NCBI GenBank assembly: GCA_013180625.2
Contig: SNVD02001362.1
Coordinates: 1,057,501-1,121,500, forward strand
Length of the DNA stretch: 64,000 bases
Source of the DNA: Boswellia sacra
Taxonomy: Eukaryota; Streptophyta; Magnoliopsida; Sapindales; Burseraceae
Direction: 5' to 3'
Shown here: piece after piece, positions 59,778 to 64,000 of the stretch
How the letters are laid out: every line of letters starts with the position of its first letter
Position numbering within the stretch: position 1 is the first letter of the stretch
Program-made: the position numbers and the translations under genes
Notes under the pieces: model-generated
Databases searched by the model: none
What the model was told of the DNA's origin: nothing
What the model saw: only the letters and a program-made list of their open reading frames with translations

Positions 59778-60138
59778 AACAAAGAGAAGAGGAAAGATAT
59801 TACTGAAAATATGTTGAGTTCATTCTTCTCTTTGATCTGTACACTTCAACTTTTTTGGAAGTGTTCTCAGCTTCCTTCTGAGTTTACCCTCAAGCTTTTG
59901 ATGCAAGCACAACACGAATGTGGCTAATTCTAATCAAAGCAACAAAAAAAAAAATGAAATGAAAACTTGAAACACGAAAGAAAAAATAAAGAAAAATAAT
60001 TAAAATAAATTAAATCAAATTAGTCATAATGACGCATGACCCACCAAAGGAGTCTTCTTGAAGTGCTCAATACAAAACAATAATTAAAATTAATAATAAT
60101 CAAAAGCAAAGCAAATAAAACAAAATGCTTTAAAAGAC

Positions 60139-60152
60139 TCCCCCAAACTTGA
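60139..60152 (-). other. Polypurine-type motif downstream of pol
   Basis: The minus strand reads CAAGTTTGGGGGAG after GAGGACAATGTGTCTCT. This is the usual wording downstream of integrase in plant Ty3/gypsy elements and may mark the region leading to a polypurine tract. Confidence 0.4.
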
Positions 60153-60610
60153 GAGACACATTGTCCTCAATATGTATTTGACTTTCCTGTGTTGCCTGAT
60201 TGGTATTGACATGATTCATTGCATCATTACACCCATGGTAATTTCAATGACTTGGAATATACATAGAGGCACTGCAACGATAATGGGCTGGGCTGGGTGG
60301 GTAGCTCTTGGCTTGAAAGTTTGGATTGAAGTACATTCTGTATTGGGCTGGAGCACGCACATGCAAATTTCTCTTCTGAAATTTGTCCCAAGTTTGTTTT
60401 AGGCCTGCAAAAACTAACATAAAATAATTTTTAATTTTTTTAACACAATAAAACATAATAAAAACTGGAATGCAAATATTCAAACTTATGGATGCCTCCC
60501 AAGTAGCACTTTAGTTAAAGTCTTCAGCTGGACTTTTTCTTCTCCACTCTAAGGCTCATCAAGAAGAATGGTGGTTGTGTTGTTGTCAAAGTCACCACCC
60601 ATGAAAGGTT

Positions 60611-60886
60611 TCAGAATGTGCCTTTCTCTGGATAACTAATTTCAACAGCTCCATAAGGAAACACTTGCACAACTTTGAAAGGGCCTAACCATTTTGACTT
60701 AAGCTTTCTTGGAAATAATCTCAACCTTGAGTTGTATAGAAGCAGTTGTTGACCAGGTGAAAATCCTTTCTGAATGATGTGCTTGTCATGCCATGCCTTA
60801 GTATGTTCCTTATAAATCTTGGCATTCTCATAAGCTTCATTATGAAAACTCATCGATCTCATTCAATTACAGCAATATTTTCTCTC
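60611..60886 (-). pseudogene. Integrase C-terminal region, shifted frame
   Basis: Reads [20 protein letters not shown], then [18 protein letters not shown] and [20 protein letters not shown], the chromatin-proximal C-terminal part of gypsy integrase. It is in a different frame from the upstream pol, so one indel lies near 60880. A stop ends it at 60611. Confidence 0.8.
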
Positions 60887-61880
60887 CTGCCTTTTTCAAG
60901 TCCATATTCAATGTCTTCATGGCCCAATATGCACGGTGCTCCAACTCAACTGGTAGATGACACGCTTTTCCATCAACTAACCTATAAGGAGACACGCTTA
61001 CAGGTGTTTTGAAAGCTGTCCTATAAGCCCATAAAGCATCATCTAACTTCCTAGCCCAATCCTTATGTCAATTTGCCATAGTCTTCTTAAGAATCATCTT
61101 TACTTCTCTATTTGAAATTTCAGCCTGCTAATTTGTCTGAGGATGATAGGCAAGGGCCTTTTTGTGGTTAACTCCATATTTGGCTAATAGTGCTTCAAAC
61201 AGTTTGTTCCAAAAATGTGTGCCTTCATCACTAATGATTGCCCTTAGAGTGCCAAACCATGTAAAGATGTTCTTCCTTAAGAAATTTAGCACCACCCTAC
61301 CATCATTGGTTTGAGTTGCACTTGCTTCAACCCACTTGGACACATAATCAACAGCAAGGAGGATGAATTTATTGTTGTAGGAAGATGGAAATGGGCCTAT
61401 GAAATTGATTCCCCAAACATCAAACAAATCGACCTCTAGGATGCTTCTCAGTGGCATTTCATTTCTCCTTGATATGTTTCCTATCCTTTGGCACCTGTCA
61501 CAATTAGCAACAAACTTGTGAGCATCTTTAAATAAGGTGGGCTAATAAAAACCTGAATGAAGAACTTTAGCAGCTATTTGTTGTCCTCCAAAGTGGCCAC
61601 CATATTCAAGTGTATGACAGTGCCTCAATATGTCTTCCATCTCCTCCTCCGGAACACATCTCGTAATTACTTGATCTACACAATGTCGGTAAAGAATTGG
61701 CTCCTCCCAATAGTAATGCTTGACATCGGAGAAGAACTTCGTCCTTTGTTGGTAAGAAAGATTTGGGGCGATGATTTTTGCTGCAAGAAAGTTAACAAAG
61801 TCTGCATACCATGGAAGAGTACAGTTAGATGATAAAGCAAAAAGTAGTTGTTCATCAAGAAAGTTGTCATCAATAGGAGA
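60887..61880 (-). pseudogene. Ty3/gypsy integrase, zinc-binding and DDE core, broken
   Basis: The HHCC zinc finger is seen (CHTLEYGGHFGGQQIA ... CDRCQRIGNIS). The core follows with WGINFIGPFP, IISDEGTHFWN and HPQTN. The first catalytic Asp of the DDE triad (normally WGIDF) is Asn here. Nonsense codons interrupt at 61542-61544 (TAG in place of the Trp of FYWP), 61128-61130 (just after HPQTN) and 61068-61070. Confidence 0.85.
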
Positions 61881-62582
61881 TTAGTTCAACCCTAATTCTT
61901 CTGGTATTTCAAGCCTGGATAGATGATCAGCTACCAGGTTTTCAGTGCGCTTTTTGTCTTTGATCTCTAAATCAAACTCTTGACGGAGTAAGACCCAACG
62001 AATGAGTCTCAGTTTAGCATCCTTCTTGGTCATAAGATATTTAATAGCAGAATGATCGGTGTAAACAATTACCTTATTACCAATGAGATATGCACATAAT
62101 TTATCATAAGCAAACACAATGGCAAGCAATTCCTTTTCAATGGTGGCATAATTGAGTTGAGCATTATTAAGGCTCCTGCTGGAATAATAAATCCTATGAA
62201 ATACCTTGTTCCTCCGCTGCCCTAAAACTGCTCCCACTACATAATCACTTGCATCACACATCAATTCAAATGGCAATTCCCAATCTGGTGCTACAATAAT
62301 TGGTGCTGACACAAGCTTCTCCTTCAAGGTTGTAAAGGCTTGTATACAATCGACATTAAAAACAAAAGGGTTATTCTGCACAAACAAATTAGAAAGGGGT
62401 TTTGAAATTTTTGAGAAATCTTTGATAAACCTCCTGTAGAAACCTGCATGGCCAAGCGAACTACGTACACCCTTCACTGATGTTGGCGGTGGTAACTTTT
62501 CAATGGTTTCAATCTTGGCATGATCAACTTCGATACCAAAAGCAGAAATCATATGTCCTAAAACAATCCCTTTTGTAACCAT
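61881..62582 (-). pseudogene. Ty3/gypsy RT thumb and RNase H
   Basis: A 233-codon open stretch reads [20 protein letters not shown], then [20 protein letters not shown] (RT thumb/connection). RNase H motifs follow: [13 protein letters not shown] (Asp), [13 protein letters not shown] (Glu) and [12 protein letters not shown] (Asp). It ends at TAA 61881-61883. The wording '[24 protein letters not shown]' is that of the Athila/Tat lineage. Confidence 0.9.
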
Positions 62583-63473
62583 GAAATGACACTTCTCCTA
62601 ATTGAGCACTAAGTTAGTTTCTTCACATCTCATGAGAACTAACCTCAAATTTTCCAGGCATTGATCAAAAGTTTTACCAAAAATAGAGAAATCATCCATG
62701 AAAATCTCAATTTCTACCATGTCAGAGAAAATAGCCATCATACACCTTTGAAATGTTGTTGGGGCATTGCAGAGCCCAAAAGGCATCCTCTTAAAGGTAA
62801 AAGTTCAGTAGGGATAGGTAAATGTTGTCTTCTCTTGATCTTCTAGAGCAATAGCAATTTGATTATAACCAAAATACCCATCCAAAAAGCAATAATACTC
62901 ATGTCTAACCAAACAGTCCAACATTTGATCAATAAAAGGTAAAAGGAAATGGTCTTTCCTAGTGGCCTTGTTCAACTTCCTATAGTCAATGCAAATACGC
63001 CACCCATTGACAATCCTAGTAGGAATCAACTCATTGTTCTCATTTTTCACAACTGTTATTCCTCCTTTCTTTGGTACCACTTGAACTGGACTTACCCAGG
63101 AGCTATCAAAAATTGGGTAAATCACTCATGCATCGAGCCATTTAAGAACCTTATCTTGAACTACCTCTTTCATGCTTGGATTCAATCTCCTTCGTGCATC
63201 TACTATTGGTTTGCTACTGTCTTTCAATAAGATTATATGCATGCACATGGAAGGGCTAATCCCTTTAATATCAGATAATGTCCACCCTATGGCTATTTTA
63301 TGCTCCCTTAACACTCTCAACAACTTCTCTTCCTTTACAACAGACAACTTAGATGAGATAATCACTGGAAGTGTAAATGACTCCCCTAAATATGCATATC
63401 TAAGGTGACTAGGTAATTGTTTAAGCTCAAGAACTGGAGGTTTTTCAATGGATGATAATAGCCGTGTAGGTCC
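62583..63473 (-). pseudogene. Ty3/gypsy reverse transcriptase, broken by nonsense codons
   Basis: RT motifs in order: SSWVSPVQVVPKKGGITVV, IVNGWRICIDYRKLNKAT, FLDGYFGYNQIAI, MPFGLCNAPTTFQRCM and the catalytic box IFMDDFSIFG. In-frame stops are TGA at 63126-63128, TGA at 62805-62807 (after TYPY) and TAG at 62598-62600 (in place of the Trp of NWEKC). A usual Ser in FLDGYSGYNQ is Phe. No frameshift occurs across this domain. Confidence 0.9.
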
Positions 63474-64000
63474 CTAACCTAAAGGTTCATAATATTTTCT
63501 ATTGTTGGGCTTAAAAGATCCCCTCCAATTCACATATTCCCTCAACTCACAATCATCAAAATCATCACACAATTGAGAGTATACCAAGCTAATTTCCAAA
63601 GCATCTGAAGGTAAATTTCCATGTTTTAATACCATGTTATCTATATCATCAATGCGAAAACAAATCTCATTTTCATCTTGATATTTCATGGCATTAAAAA
63701 CATTAAAGATTACCTCTTCTTCTTGAATGCGCAACCTTAATTCACCCTTTTGGACATCAATTAAAACTCTCCCAGTTGCCAAGAACGGTCTCCCAAGTAT
63801 GATAGGAATCTCCTTATCCTCTTCCATATCAAGAAAAATGAAATCAGTTGGGAAGATAAATTTATCCACTTTGAATAGAACATCTTTAATAACTCCTCGT
63901 AGGTGTTTGATGGAACGATCAGCCAATTATAGTGAAATTGTGGTAGGCTTTGCTTTACCCAATCTAAGCTTCCTGAAAATAGAAAATAGACAAAAGCATT
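63474..64000 (-). pseudogene. Ty3/gypsy aspartic protease C-terminal part and linker (enters from right edge)
   Basis: The frame LADRSIKHLRGVIKDVLFKV is followed by FIFLDMEEDKEIPIILGRPF, the substrate-flap/C-terminal part of a retropepsin, then an acidic linker to RT. The catalytic D(T/S)G lies beyond the window. TAA interrupts just before the ADRS at about 63927 and TAG at 63474-63476. The element start, gag and 5' LTR are off the right edge. Confidence 0.8.

Noticed and set aside
1..64000. tRNA, rRNA, CRISPR array, operons, ribosome-binding sites
   Set aside because: Nothing resembling an intact tRNA or rRNA gene was seen, and the DNA is clearly plant nuclear, so prokaryotic features do not apply.

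Overview
This is nuclear DNA of a flowering plant, most likely a eudicot. It is AT-rich, genes have many short introns with GT..AG borders, and the encoded proteins are plant families: a KS-type dehydrin, an UPF0481/DUF247 protein, a DUF639 protein and a vapyrin-type MSP protein. MITEs, SINEs and Athila-type Ty3/gypsy remnants fill the rest. The dehydrin resembles the short KS-type dehydrins of woody eudicots such as Citrus, but the species cannot be fixed from the sequence.

Layout. The left 38 kb is gene-bearing. 1-288 is the N-terminus of a vapyrin-like gene running off the left edge (minus). 7903-8214 is a His-rich KS dehydrin (minus) with a TATA box and an ABRE/DRE-type upstream region. 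11633-17020 is an 11-exon BTB plus pentapeptide-repeat gene of the FIP2 type (minus). 18920-21856 is a six-exon HSP90 co-chaperone p23 (minus). 23491-28836 is a ten-exon DUF639 membrane protein (plus). 29802-38013 is a fourteen-exon RRP6-like nuclear exosome 3'-5' exonuclease (plus). The five multi-exon or complete gene models were assembled exon by exon; in each, splice phases close and lengths fit the family. They do not form a pathway and look like independent housekeeping or stress genes.

The right 26 kb is repeat-rich and holds no clearly functional gene. 39.2-41.8 kb has two hAT-like MITEs, an unassigned coding-like fragment and an interleaved inverted-repeat block. 42.8-44.4 kb is a broken UPF0481 gene. 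45.7-47.2 kb is a diverged duplicate of the RRP6-like intron 11/exon 12 region, split by a 967-bp Mutator-like element with a perfect 9-bp target duplication. 48.6-49.9 kb has a Copia-like LTR next to a gypsy gag remnant. 54.1-56.05 kb has another hAT-like MITE and a SINE with a 14-bp target duplication.

56.3-64 kb is a decayed Ty3/gypsy (Athila/Tat-like) element on the minus strand, entering from the right edge. Protease, RT, RNase H and integrase lie almost in one frame but are broken mainly by nonsense codons. Downstream of pol on the same strand lie an unknown ORF with in-frame stops and an intronless, uninterrupted LOG-like reading frame (214 codons, no usable ATG, altered signature motifs). 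This LOG-like sequence inside retroelement DNA is the most unusual item in the window.
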